A stretch of 64,000 nt of DNA from the NCBI GenBank assembly GCA_907165135.1, contig OU015569.1, positions 2,294,001-2,358,000 of the forward strand. The letters run 5' to 3'. Source of the DNA: Oikopleura dioica. Lineage: Eukaryota > Chordata > Appendicularia > Copelata > Oikopleuridae. Each line of letters opens with the position of its first letter. Positions within the stretch are counted from its first letter, which is position 1. A program made the translations under genes and the position numbers. Shown here piece by piece: positions 35,401 through 47,181 of the stretch. Under the pieces are notes generated by a model. That model was not told the origin of the DNA. It ran no database searches and was given only the letters and a program-made list of their open reading frames with translations.

Positions 35401-37147
35401 CATGCAGCATCATCATCTTTCCGACTCGGACGAATTTCAATATCCCAGCCTGATCGCGAACTCGGCCGCTCAGGAGAAACACTTCGGCCCCACTTACTGG
35501 ATCTCTCAGGAGAGCGACTTGGTATTATCCAACCGCTTTCCTTCTTTTCGCTGGAACGTTTTTCGCGACTTCTCTCGCTCTTCCTCTTCGATTGGCTCTC
35601 AGCAGAAGATGATCGCTCTCTCGAGCTTGTTCTTTCTTCTGCGTTCAAGCTTCTTCGGCTTTTTCTTTCATCGACAAAAAGCGGGTGATCTCGCTCATGT
35701 TTTCGATCTTTTCGTGCATCTTCCCGACTTCGACGTTTTCCTCGCTCTTCTCGTCGATCAACGTGACTTCTCTGTTCTTCATGTCTTCGTTCTCTGCGTT
35801 TTTCCTCTTTTCTTCTGGTTTCTTCACTTCTTTGCTGATCTGCCTTGAACCACGAGATCTCTCTTGAATCCCGGCGCTCTTTTCCTTGATCCCATTCTCT
35901 TGTTCTCTCTGGAGAGGGCTCCCGCACAGGGCGTACAGACCATGCTCTCGACGATCCTTCTCTCTTTACGCTTACGCTGGTATCAGTTCCGACTTCAGTT
36001 ATAGAGGTCTTCTTTTCCATCTGGTCAGATCTCATACCAATCGACTTCCGACGCTTCGAAATACGTTTTGGCATTAAATTGAAAACAACTGGAGCCACCG
36101 GGCTTGGTGATGAGACTGGGACCGGGGTCTCAGCAGGCGTAGTTCCTCCTGCAGTTTTAACTTCTTCAGTACATTTGGGAGCGCATTCTTCCGGTGAGGT
36201 TTCTCTCTCTTGCGAAGATTCATTTCCCAAGCATTCTTCTCGCTTTATAATGGAGCAATCAACATGATTTGGCTTCTCGGCAAGAGGATCATCTGGCTCC
36301 TCTGAAGATTGTCGCTCTTCTTCATTCTTCGTCGCTTGAACCAGTTCAACTGCAGCCCTGCACTCCTTCAAGAGCTTGTCTATTTGGTCTGGACTTTGAG
36401 GTAAGAAAAAACCGTGATTTTTCTCCGGACTTTCGTCTAGTTTTTCTTCGCTTTCATCCATCTGCACATCTTCTTGGACAAAAGCCTCAACTTCTTGACT
36501 CATGGTTTCAATAGCTACTCGATCATTTTTGTCCTCTGGATCATTCATTTCTTGATATTCAGGCAGGATAGGAAAATTCTGAAAATGCTCTTCGAGAGTT
36601 GTTTTGGTAGATTCAGTCACAACGGAGTCGACAATGCCGTCCATGATTTTTTCCTCTAGAGATTTTTCTTGTACTTTTCTCTCAGCTTCCGTCATATTCT
36701 CGGCAGTTTCACCGGCAGAAGTAACCTCATGAGACTCTTTTGTCGTTTCCTGATCGTTCGAAACCGACACCATCTCAGGAACTTCATCAGCGGGAATTTC
36801 CGATTGTTCAATATCAGCTTCAGCCACTGTTTCTTCTTGAAATGGCTCAATTCTAACTGGATCGCTGTCAGCTACCGCTACTTCGTTGCTAAATTTCCAC
36901 TTTAGTCAGCAAGAAAATGGATAGTATTAACCTAGACTCAGTTTGATCATTAAAAGTTTCTGTAAACTGAAGATTATGCATTGCCAGTGCTTCTCGAATG
37001 ACCTTCTTTTCAACCGGCGAAAGTTCCACTTTGCTTGATTCTTTCCCATCATTTGTTACCGGCTGATTACTTTCCAAATTGAACTTCGAATTAAGTGCTT
37101 CTCGCAAGGTATCTCTGGCCAGTGTTATTCTAGCTCGTAGAAATTTC
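32404..37147 (-). CDS. Very long charged protein with C-terminal chromodomain; start unresolved
   Basis: Exons 37147-36932, 36888-33909, 33864-33460, 33415-33106, 33058-32682 and 32637-32404 join in one frame of about 1,507 codons. The C-terminus is a good HP1-like chromodomain (YEVEKILNKRVRLGKVEYEV, KWVGYNSSENTWEEVKNL), with the Tyr, Trp and Tyr of the methyl-lysine cage in place. The rest is low complexity: acidic N-terminal third, then Arg/Ser/Glu-rich repeats like splicing factors, four copies of a (K/R)DPR motif (KDPRIAQRLQ, RDPRIRARLQ and others), and an internally duplicated ~42-residue block. Probably nuclear, a reader of methylated histones linked to RNA or chromatin, by inference. 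No in-frame ATG precedes the conserved-looking start RKFLRARITLARD, so the first exon is missing or the mRNA begins by trans-splicing at 37147. Confidence 0.75.
34162..34287 (-). repeat. Intragenic duplicate block, copy 2
   Basis: About 126 bp encoding WVIPRHSPERSSKWARSV and the following SRPACDIESRPSWKED. Closely similar at DNA level to 35410-35535 in the same exon. Confidence 0.8.
35410..35535 (-). repeat. Intragenic duplicate block, copy 1
   Basis: Encodes WIIPSRSPERSSKWGRSV and SRSGWDIEIRPSRKDD. DNA identity to 34162-34287 is high enough to indicate a fairly recent internal duplication. Confidence 0.8.
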
Positions 37148-37195
37148 CTGCGTAAGAATAAGTTCAACTCGATAGATTCAATAATTTTTTTTCGT

Positions 37196-37201
37196 TTTAT
37201 T
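37196..37201 (-). promoter_or_regulatory. Poly(A) signal between two minus-strand genes
   Basis: AATAAA on the minus strand, 20 nt after the stop at 37222 and 48 nt before the AG acceptor (37148-37149) that starts the chromodomain gene's first detected exon. This spacing is what an operon junction with trans-splicing would look like. Confidence 0.5.
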
Positions 37202-37221
37202 CACAAAAGTAACGTCGACAT

Positions 37222-37950
37222 TTAACATTTAAGAACACTGATCCTAACATTTAATTGAATTGAAGAAGTTCCTTCTTCACTAACTGCATTTCGCATTTCG
37301 GCATCGTTGTATTCGCGGCATTGAAGAGCAGGAACAGGTGATGAACTTGTTTCGGGCAGATCCGCGTCTTCTTCCTCGTCTGGGATTTCATAGATGAAGT
37401 CGTTCGGATCCTGAGGGTCGGGTAACTCGCGTTTTATTTTCTCTTGATTCTGGTTTTGGTTTTTGTCGATTTGAGTTGATTTGGAAGAGCAAGCTTCTGA
37501 AGAATCAGTTTCGTCAGTAATCGAGTGAACAAGCTGCTCATCTGCGTTCTCGACGCTGTCCGCTTCTGGCACGAAGAGATCCTCTTCGGAGCCAATTGCA
37601 ATCTTCGCCACGTACTTTTCGAACTCGATCACATCGTTGTAGTTTTCGACTTCGAAGATGGGAATCCACCTCTCCTCGCCATCCTTCATCACGTGATAGT
37701 GCGTCACGCGGTTGATCAATCGTCGAGCTTTGATCGCCAAGTTCTTTTTCTTTCTTTTCCGCAGCTTTTTTACTGGTGGCTCCAAAGCTTTCTGTGGGTC
37801 CGCATTTTCGTCGCTAAGAAAAAGAAGAAATTAGTTTTTCTGCTGAAAAATTGCAGCTTACGATATTTTGTCTGGCCGCTTGTTTCTCGACATTGTCGAT
37901 GGCAGTGGCGGAACTTTGAAGGGACTACTAGAATGCGAAATCGATTCCAT
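37222..37950 (-). CDS. Unrecognised 226-aa nuclear-looking protein
   Basis: Exons 37950-37862 and 37813-37222 (48-nt GT-AG intron) give 226 aa beginning MESISHSSSPFKVPPLPSTM. A strongly basic stretch (VKKLRKRKKKNLAIKARRL) is a likely nuclear signal. A folded-looking region follows (HYHVMKDGEERWIPIFEVEN), then an acidic tail with DPNDFIYEIPDEEED. I do not recognise a family. Only 74 bp separate its stop from the first exon of the chromodomain gene in the same orientation, so the two may share a transcript. A weak donor inside its second exon (AGAG|gtggat) would also splice in frame to that gene, giving a fusion; this is speculative. Confidence 0.7.
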
Positions 37951-40317
37951 GGTCAAGGAATGATCGAGCGAGCAAGAAGTCGAGCATCAAATGCGATTTT
38001 CTTCGAATCTTCGAGTTCGATTTCAAATTGCTTCAATCTAAAATTCGAGCCTTCCTTAATTCTGTGTCTGTTAGTTCTTACGCCCAACTGTTCGACATAA
38101 ATAAATTCGCTGTTTCCAGTGAATCAAGATTACGTGGGGATTGAGCACTCTAACATGTAGCCGAATTCTGAACTGAAACGTAGTTACTAGTTGCTGAGTC
38201 ACTGTGGTAACTTCTGGCTAGAGCGTTTTTAGTAATTCCGCCAGCGGCTGAACGCTCGTTTACGTTTATGCCTTTCGTTGGGTTCACGCAGCGTAACCAT
38301 GACGCAAAGTGAAGGGATGAGAAGCTAGCACGAGTTAGACTGATGATCAGATTCGTTCGCCCATTTACGCGGAACAACAAATCAACGAGATTGAATTGGG
38401 GAGTTTGGATCACTCATTAAACAATCATGAAAGAATAGATAAAATAAAACAGCTGGGTTAGGGTTAGGACTTCGTGAAGAGGCATAGTAGAAGCACAGAG
38501 TGAAGTTGGGCTACGAAGAAAAATCATTATTCTAGGCTCAGCAATTCGACTACAGTAGAATTTCTACTAGATAGAAGAGAATAGAAATAAGAGAGCTCTC
38601 AAATAAAATTAAAAAATAGGGAGTCGAGTAGGAAAGTCTTCCGTCTTAGTCCCTCTTGTTCAATTACCGTGAAATAGCAGATCGTAGACATTGTGTCACA
38701 TTTTTTTATTATGGCTTTTGTTTTTGGCAATGGAGAGACGGGATCGCCCGGGGCACTTTCTGGGTCGGGGACGAACATACTTTTCACTATTTCAACTTGT
38801 GTTTCTCTCAACAAATTCCAGAGCCGCTTTATTTTTTCCTCCGCGCGCCGATGGGTTAAGCCCGCGGGAATCAGTTAAATCGTGCACTTTGTCTTTCTGT
38901 TTATTATTTTTAAAAGAGAAGGGCTGAAAACTGAAGGAATTCGAAAAATATAAAAAAAGAGAGGATTGCTGCTTAATCATTGATGACGTAATGCTGACGT
39001 GTTGTTTCAATTCTCCTTTCGAGTTGTGTTCAATTCGAAGCTGGGCTTGGGGATCAAGCCGCCTCGAGCCCGAAAAGCCAAAAAGAATTGAATTGAATTC
39101 AAAATTTTCAAATTTGAAATTTCGAAGATCAAAGAAGATTTTTTATCGTTGCGTTATCTATTTTTTCTACTTTCGTTTTAGTTTGGGAGAGGCTGCTTGA
39201 GTCATAAAGAAAAAAAAGATCAAACTCGTAAACCTAGACCAGACATTTTTTATCGATCAAGTAAAAAAAAGAGATTGGACCGAAGATCACCTCGTCTTTC
39301 CCTTCGAAAAATCTTCCCCCAAATGTAAGATCTTCTCTAGCTTGTGTCACTGTCCTTTTTTACAAGCAGCTGTTATTTATATTGACCGTTTATTTAAAAA
39401 ATACTGATTTCTTTTTACAAGATTTCAAAAGATCAAATCTGCCATTAAAATTGATAGGCCGGATATTCAGTCACCTCGAAAATCTTCCCTCACGAACTTT
39501 TACTTTACGACTCTACTAGTAGTCAACTCCGTGACCAACAATACGACAATAGTGTTCGAGAGTGACTGTTTTTTTTTCAAACTTTCCGATTATTTCAAAC
39601 TTAGTTAAAATAGGAAATTCATATTTTGAGATTTCGTTTGCGATAGCATCTGGAATCAACATCTGTAGATTCTGCACTAACAGATATTCCAAAAGAAAAA
39701 AACATCTATCGAGCAAAATTCAGAAGTTCAGTTGAGCATTTCGTTTTTTTTGCGTTGAAAACAACACGCTCTTTAGTTCCTTCATTGAGAATTTCATTGC
39801 AAAATTGGGCATTGTTGAATTTACAATTCGAATTCAAAACAGGAAATTGAAATAAAGAGAAAGCGAAAGTGTAAGCTCCACGTGAGCCATAGAACATTCC
39901 GCTAGAAATAGTAGAATTACTTCTGTTTGTGCGAGTTCCTCTATGTTTGCCGAGAGAGAGAGAGAGTGGCTTCAGTTCAGAGTCAAGGGCAGAGACGAGC
40001 AGACTGAACTGGCCCGTTCTCGAATATTATTAAAAATACTCTGTTTGTCAAACATCAATATTTGAACTGTTCAAATATTTAACTTTTACGTTATTTTTTC
40101 GATGAAATATGAAAATTATTCATTACTTACCATATCCAGCTCTTTCTTTAGCGTTCTATTATTTTTACATGATTTTTTAACTGAGATTCTATCATTTTAA
40201 ACGAAGGCTAGAATAGGTACGGTTTCTCTTTCGATAGTCTCTATCGATTCCGGAGCACTGAAAAGTTAATTCGAAGTTAAAAGTTTCTTTTTTAGAAATT
40301 TATATGTATATTATTCC
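37951..40317. other. Intergenic 2.4 kb, AT-rich, two weak exon candidates
   Basis: Divergent promoter region between the minus-strand pair and the next plus-strand gene. A minus-strand stretch 38778-38668 reads MFVPDPESAPGDPVSPLPK up to a gtaatt donor and could be an orphan exon. Minus-strand frames 39897-39706 and 39716-39516 look coding but are in different frames, so at best a gene fragment or an unrecognised two-exon gene. A GA-repeat (gagagagagaga) lies near 39953. No RNA gene seen. Confidence 0.35.
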
Positions 40318-43112
40318 ATGGCTCGCTGTCGAATCGAATACGTACTCGGCGACCTAGTTGATAACTTCTCAGAAGATCCGCCTGAATCTAGAGTAGCTAG
40401 GGTACGCAAAGAATTCCTCGAATATGGACTCGAGCTCCCGCATTTACAAGGTGAGAGGACCGATTTATTGATATTTTCAAGTGACTTATCGATGCTCCTT
40501 TTAGTCCAGCACTAAAACTCGAGAATCCGCACGCGTCTAATAATAAAGGATGATAATGATAAATTAATCTTATGATATTTCTAGCGAGCGATGTAACCAG
40601 TGCAAAAGCATTTCTCCGCTGTCTAGCCTTATGGCGAGGAAAAAGTCCGAGAGAGAATTCTATCGATAAAGCTGCAAATAACGAAACAGCGAGTGGGCCA
40701 GAAAACGCAATAGCAACAGCTGTGGCGATTGAAAACTCGTCAGAAAACGATGAAGTGGCGCGGGAAGAAGCGGGACCGTCTGTTCAGATTTCTGACCAGC
40801 CTGACGATGACTTTTACGTTCCAGGAGATGATGTTCCGATCGACAAGATTCTAGGCTTCGAAAAGCTGCAAGAGCTGCCGGTCACAGGAGCGGGTTCAGA
40901 CGATTTTTGACAATTCAAAATGCAAACATGCTCTTTTATAAATTTCAATAAAATTGATAAACCGATCGTTCTTTACCCTTTTGTTAGACGAGAAAGCAAG
41001 CAACGATCAAGAAATGTCGACGATCGAGTCCGAGCTTGACGTCGAAGTCGAAATGATCGAAAGCCTGGCGGTCGAAAAATGGGCAGAAGTGGACAAGAAA
41101 GAGCTTCGTCGCGTTGGAAGCTTTTCCGACATGTCAAAAGTCGACATTCGCTTCAGTTTTCCAGAGCGCGACGTCGACGGCGAACTCCAAATTGACGAAG
41201 ATGCGTTAGAGGTCAGTCGAAGCAGTGCGCTAACGAGAGGAAAACTGTTGTTTTAGGATGGTGAATTGGTCTCGGAAGACGAAAAGTCGACCAAATCGGA
41301 GAATGCAAAAGAAGAAGTCCCGAAAGTTGAGCCATACGCTCCTTTCTACAGAAAGATTGAGAAGAATGAAAGTAGACGCTGTAAAACAGCTTTTGATGAA
41401 CGAACGACAGTCGAAGAAGATTTCTACGCTGAGATTAGAGAAAAACGGTAAGAATCATCGCATATTTGACTGTTGCTTGATTGTTGCATGATATTATTAG
41501 GAAGAACTTCCGTGAAATGCAAAGGCTAAAGCACGAACTGCAGGAGTCCAGGAAAAAGGCAGAAGAAGAAAGAATTCGCCGCGAAATGGAGGCACAAAAC
41601 GCAGAAATCACAGATTTAACCGGGAGTGAGCCCAACTCGCGGGATGACTCGCGCCCCTTTTGTAAAGGTATGGATCCTCTCTTTACTCCAACTTCTTAGT
41701 TCGATTTTCTAGTTCCGCCAACAAAGATCTTGTTTAACAAGCAACGCAGCAGTAGTTCTTCTTCCAGGTCGCCTATTACGCACATTGGGAAGCCGATCAC
41801 CATTCAAGTTCCACGACAAAACGTCAGGTAATTTTCAAAATTCGACTATTCTCGCCTTCAATGATGCGAGTTTAGTCCTATGCGGGGACTCCACCGTTTC
41901 GTCGACCAGATCTCAAAGCCTGCGCATAACGAGCCACCATCCCCGGTTCCCAAGAGCTTCCATCCGAGCCCGTTTCATTTCAACCACCGACCGGAGCAGC
42001 ATTTTGCTCCGCCCCATGTCCGCCCCATCAAAGAAACGCAGTTTAAAGAAACCCCCGATCAGACGAACATTCGGCTCAACTTCGACGCGTTCGAAATCTT
42101 ACTCAAGGATCCCTTCCGCTTCCACAACATTGAATTTGGCGATTCTAGATGTCATCTGTTCAAGAAAGCGAACGATTCTGATGCCGATCTGTATCCAAGT
42201 GCGGAATTCTTCACCGCAAGATTTCAAGGATTTGGTAAGCCAGTAAAACCGACTTCCTCGTGACCCTTCTTAGATCATAAGTTCTGCAGACTGGTGATAA
42301 ACTACTTGGAAGATTGCACCCTCCCGAATTCTTGCTATAGAAGAGACTGCTCCATCCATGTCTGGTAAACTATCACTTTGTATTGTCATTTTCTTAATTG
42401 ATAAAATGTCAGGAAACAATACGAAATCGAGCACTGCATTCCCTATAAGAGAAAGTCGCAAATCGACTATCGAATCTCCCGCAGCGCCGGTCACAATCAC
42501 CCGGTGAAAGTTGGCACGACGACAGAAGTCACCATCGTAAGTTTATTTCAAGCTATGCTTTGTAACTTTCAATTATTAAGTCGGCGAGCGACGTGTTCAA
42601 CTTCAACGGGTACGTCGCCAAGCACATGCCAAACACGGACACGAGTGATTGTGTCAAAACGATTCTTGGTCGCCCAGTTCCGCTGATCATTATTCACGCG
42701 CTCGTTTCCCTCCGCGGGGCCATCAAATCGGTAAAATGTCGCACATTTTCTTCGCATAGAACTTGAATTTTAGGCGAGCATCGAAGACTGGCGTGAGATC
42801 GCTTTGGAATTGGACATTATTCAGCCTTGGCCTACTCCCTTCGGGGGCAAGACTTTCGCCATGCAGATGATCGACGGAGTCAAGCACTTCACGAGAGAGG
42901 AGTACTCCAATCTTCTAGGCCACGTCGTCCGGGAACTCTCCCAGTACTACTCGTACGTATCTCCTTCACTTTCCCTTCCTACTTTCGAGTTCAGGCACTT
43001 CCAGCCGCTGTGCAAGACGATAACGCTGAACCAGACTGAAACGACGAAAAAGCATCCAATGCAATCAGGGATCGGCAACGAGGCGCAGTTCGCAAAGCGT
43101 CAGCGTCTATAG
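40318..43112 (+). CDS. Unrecognised 719-aa protein, 12 exons
   Basis: Exons 40318-40450, 40585-40893, 40988-41211, 41257-41447, 41501-41667, 41713-41827, 41876-42234, 42274-42364, 42413-42536, 42581-42730, 42774-42952 and 42995-43112, all GT-AG with consistent phases. The N-terminus (MARCRIEYVLGDLVDNF) leads to acidic disordered sequence. A charged coiled coil follows (EMQRLKHELQESRKKAEEER), then a Ser/Pro/His-rich linker. The C-terminal 250 residues look folded, with cysteines (NYLEDCTLPNSCYRRDCSIH), KVGTTTEVTI, and LDIIQPWPTPFGGKTFAMQM, and end in a basic QFAKRQRL. No known domain is recognised. Conserved-looking C-terminus and strict exon phasing support a real gene; function unknown. Confidence 0.8.
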
Positions 43113-44102
43113 CGCCGCCGTTTTTAATAAGTTAATTAGAAACACAAGCAACAATTGCCTATCTAACTAAACCCAGCCGGCTTTTGTACAGTACTAATGC
43201 ATTTATGTAAACTGAAATGCGGAAGAGGGTCCACTTCCGTTTGTTTCAAGGGCCGATCTTTTAAAACCTAACCGAGCTTACATTCACCGCGAGTGCAACT
43301 CTGCAACAGCCTTTGCTTTCCAACATTTTCTGTAAAAACAACAAAAGTAAATCAGTTCGCCAAGAAACTTCCTGTGTGTCTTCCCGTATGTATGACTAAC
43401 TTCGTCGAACAAGGTGAACGTGGTTTGCTGCTTCTTTATACTAATGTTTACTTGATTAATATGAATGCAACTTATTTCTAATAATTAATAATAATAACTA
43501 GTATTACAAAATCAATTCTCAGCAGTGATAAATAATAATTATCAGATTTAATAAGAATATTATTAATATCAATAATTGATTTTGTTAATTCTAATTTTTA
43601 AGTTATTATTATTTATTGATGATAAAAAAAGCAAAAAAGAATACAACAAAACTAGATTACCCAATAATTCATAATTCGTGCTCCTCGACAATGCAGTACC
43701 CGCTTTCAAAATCACCAAATCATAACCATTGCACCCGGTCTTATAATTCGACTTGATTTGCGAACGATGTTTCTGGTGCTACCCAAAATATCCATCTCAC
43801 TTATCTGCTTCGCGCCTTTCTCTTTCTCAAGGATTTTCATTTCTTTCTTGTTATGATTGTTTTTAAGTTTCCGAAGATAAACCTACCCGCCTTATTATTT
43901 ATGTTAAGTTTATATAAATAAACAGATAACTACTTGCATTCTTGAGCTATGTGGAGTTTTATTGCAGGCACGAGAGAGGCACTCGACTTCGCGTTTTCAA
44001 AGGCAACATTGGTCTAGCTACATAACAGTGAAGAAATTCTCGGACGGTCACTTGTATAACATCGATTTTGACTTGCTTATTCTAAGATTCTAGCGGCTGC
44101 TT
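43113..44102. other. Convergent intergenic region
   Basis: 3' flanks of two converging genes. The stretch 43440-43640 is made almost entirely of ATTAATAATA-like sequence. A minus-strand AATAAA near 43956 could end the MGAT2 transcript. No gene seen. Confidence 0.5.
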
Positions 44103-46056
44103 CTACAGATTTCTAATCGGGTCGCTTTCGGAAGTGAACTGATATAGGCATAAGCGCTGGTCTCTCACGTCGCCCCATCCTCCATTCGCTGAATTATCGT
44201 TTGAGAACTTTGACTCCTCAGGAATTTTGTTTGCATGGTATCTTTTACCTTTGAGCTTGGGGTACTTTGTCGGGCCGGTGTTTGAGAGATGAGATATTTT
44301 GGAAAAGAGAAGTTCCTTGGATGATGAAAGGGTCTTCTCTACGAATTCTAGAGCGCCTGTAAGATTACAGGAGTGAGACTTGGAATGGTAACCGCAGTCC
44401 CCGCCCATGTGGTAGATCCTGGGCATCACAGGGAAAATAACTTTCCACTTTTGTTCGACAGCGAGCGCCATGAGACTGAAATCAACGATGATTCCAGCCA
44501 AAAGATTCAAACAAAAACCTGAAGTCCCAATTATAATCGTCGTAGAAACAGTACTTAGACGAGTGAAGCTTCAAATTCTCGTAAAAACTTCTGTCGACAA
44601 TCATTCCCATGTTGTGCTGACCAGATATCCAGACTCCAGTTCTCAGATAGTCCGTTTTGTAATTAGGCGCGGTCTTCGACTTGATGTACGTTCCCAATGT
44701 TCCAACCATAAAATCCTGCGGTTTTATTGAAATGTTATTTCGCCCTTGGATAAAAACCTTTGACTCTCGAATAACTGGAACGATGGAGTTTTGAATCTGC
44801 CAGAGAGCATCTTCAGCCAAGAAATGATCGTCTTCTAGGAGAAGAACAGTGTTAATGTCTTCCCGGTTGAAAATATAGTTGAGCTTCCAAGTCCAATGGA
44901 GCTTGATCTGACTGTATTTGACCTCTCTGTTCACTGTTTTCAATTGAATCATTCATCAGATTCATCATCAGCATAATTAAAAAACAATGCCTGAAATGGC
45001 CATACTTATCGGCCTTCGCCTCCTTGTTGCAGTTTACGTCAGCCGCCATCTTCGAATCTGAATTTATTATTTACAATGTGGCAGAACTTTATAGATTCAA
45101 CTTGAATAATGCAGAATTAAAAATATAGATTATATACTCAAGAGCGTTCAGTCAATCCGCATTAATTATAGATTACCGACTTTTAGATGTCACTTATGAT
45201 TGAAACTCTTTCCTCTTACCTTTTGGGCAATCGTTCGGGCTCTGCGCGGGGAATTGATCCTGAAACGCGGATTTAACTTTGAGTATCTTGCACATCGAGA
45301 ATACCTTGTAGAATGCCATACTGAAGGGATGATGAATGATTGCAAGTTGACAGAAATGGACATTTGTCTTGAGGTAGTCTTCGATTTCCGGAATGAGTGT
45401 ATCAAGCGAGATGACAAGCAGGCTCTTCTGGATTCCCCTGACCGATTTCAAGGAATCAAGGAGGACTTTTAAAAGATCCAGGCGATCGTGAACTTATTAA
45501 AGCTTAAACGACGTGGGCACAAAATGATGTACCTTGAACTAAGATGGTTATGAAATCATCGTCGAGAACGTGGTAGTCATTGTAAATCTGGAAGCTCTCA
45601 TTTTCGCTATTTACAAAATACCGCTTCTTCTTCAGCTGTTCTTGCTCCTCATTGTCCTCTACTGGCAAATCGGGCAAATTTTGATGGACAAAGGCACGCC
45701 AGAGATCATCGTCTTTTCTTGAGTTGTAGTAAGGCTCGGCTGAAATCAAATAAATTGATGCTCTTACTGATTTCCTACCTGTGGGGGTATGATAGACATG
45801 AGACACAGTTCCTCCGGAGGAAAACCGTCGATTCTCATCAATCTACATTTCGAGTAATTTGAGAAAATCGAGAAACAATCACTCACCGCGTTTTCTACTT
45901 GCCTCTTCCTATAATTCGCGATGTCTATTCGAACCAGAGTGGCCACAAACAGTAATATGCTCCAGATAAATAAGTAAACAAGAAGCTACAAAAGCGATAA
46001 TTATTGAATTTCGCTGGCTGCTATTATTCAACCTTTATTGAGCATCTTGCAAGCAT
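44103..46056 (-). CDS. MGAT2: Alpha-1,6-mannosyl-glycoprotein 2-beta-N-acetylglucosaminyltransferase (GnT-II)
   Basis: Golgi enzyme that adds GlcNAc to the alpha-1,6 arm of N-glycans, committing them to complex type. Eight exons read leftward (46056-46033, 45985-45887, 45842-45779, 45739-45533, 45492-45220, 45057-44991, 44926-44519, 44475-44103) give 504 aa. It is a type II membrane protein: MLARCSIK, then the anchor LLVYLFIWSILLFVATLV. Diagnostic blocks: VHDRLDLLKVLLDSL, QDQFPAQSPNDCPK, GHFREVKYSQIKLHWTWKL, the acidic metal site LLLEDDHFLAED, GQHNMGMIVDRSFYE, YDDYNWDFSLM and NGGWGDVRDQRLC. Intron 44927-44990 is GC-AG (TTCAG|gcattg), placed by the conserved GHFRE join. Start chosen because it puts the anchor 8 residues in; an out-of-frame ATG lies just upstream. 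Confidence 0.92.
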
Positions 46057-47181
46057 CGATTGAGAAGTCTACTCATAGTTCGATTACGTTCGTCAAAGGT
46101 GGCTTTGCATTCTTCGTAATCTAGAAATTACATTATTTTTTCTCTCATTCTTCTTGATAGCGGGACGATCGTAAATTAGGGTTAGCTAAACGAGGTTGTA
46201 TTTCCGCGAGGCGGCAATCGTAAAAGCCCTAATCGGGACTAAAGTAACCGAACAGTAGACTGCCGAGGGCAGGAATAATTACGTTAAATTAAAGTCGCTA
46301 TTGTTGAGTTAGAGTTCTTCCTGTTCTCTTTACGTTTTGAATGGTAAGTTTCATTGCGGGCGGGGTGCTTTATGCTCGCAACTTCATTCATTACGTAAAG
46401 AGGGAGGGGATAATTTCTCTTCAATAATTCATTCCGAATTGAGTGAAATTGCAGCACTTACGAAACGTAACGCCATTAAAATAGCGCTGTGGATTTGAAG
46501 TAGTATTATTTTCTGAAAGAGGAAATATCTCTAATTGAGTGGAGATTATCGAAAATAGAATTTGACGAGCGCGCGTAGACACCAAACGGCGCGTAACAAT
46601 TCTCCCTTATTATTTATTGAGAGTCGCCTCGAGGTGGTGCTGGACGACGATCGAGGAGGATCGACGGACACTCATAACGCTCGATTTTCGTCTTCAATAA
46701 TTCAACCCTCTAATAGACTCACACTCAGACTCTCGTCGGCCTATGTAATAAGGAATAATATTTTTATTCCAGCGGATGATTCGCCCCACTCCCTCTGGGA
46801 CCCTATTTCAGGATGCATACGCCAAAATATCTTTATCGACGATCAATTATAATCAAACGCGAGGATTAAGGAGCTTAACCTCGCCAAAGGGATCAAACGT
46901 TTGAAACAAATATTGCATTTATAGCTTGAGAAGATCTTTACTTTGAATCCCATATTATTTGGCGGATAGACGCCCTTTAGCTTGAACTCTTACCAATTCT
47001 AGAATCTAGAGAGTTCGCCGGGAGCGGCGATGCTTTCTCGAATGTTTTTTTTTCGCTGAAAATTAGTTTCGAGAATTGGCTGCGAAAGAATCTCGGCCGG
47101 CCTGTTTCTTCAGTTTGAGTTTTTACTCCTTCGGAAGACAACATATTTTTTGAGCTTCTGCAACGATTTGAGTGAGACAAG
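46057..47181. other. Divergent intergenic region
   Basis: Promoter side of both MGAT2 (minus) and the coiled-coil gene (plus). A 97-codon frame at 46562-46852 has no splice support and is not protein-like. No repeats or RNA genes seen. Confidence 0.45.

Noticed and set aside
33837-36905. Many plus-strand frames opposite the chromodomain gene
   Set aside because: Complement of Glu/Lys/Arg/Ser-rich codons gives long Phe/Leu/Ser/Arg frames without protein character.
38455-38470. GGGTTAGGGTTAGGA, telomere-like
   Set aside because: Only two units, so not a telomere or a meaningful interstitial repeat.
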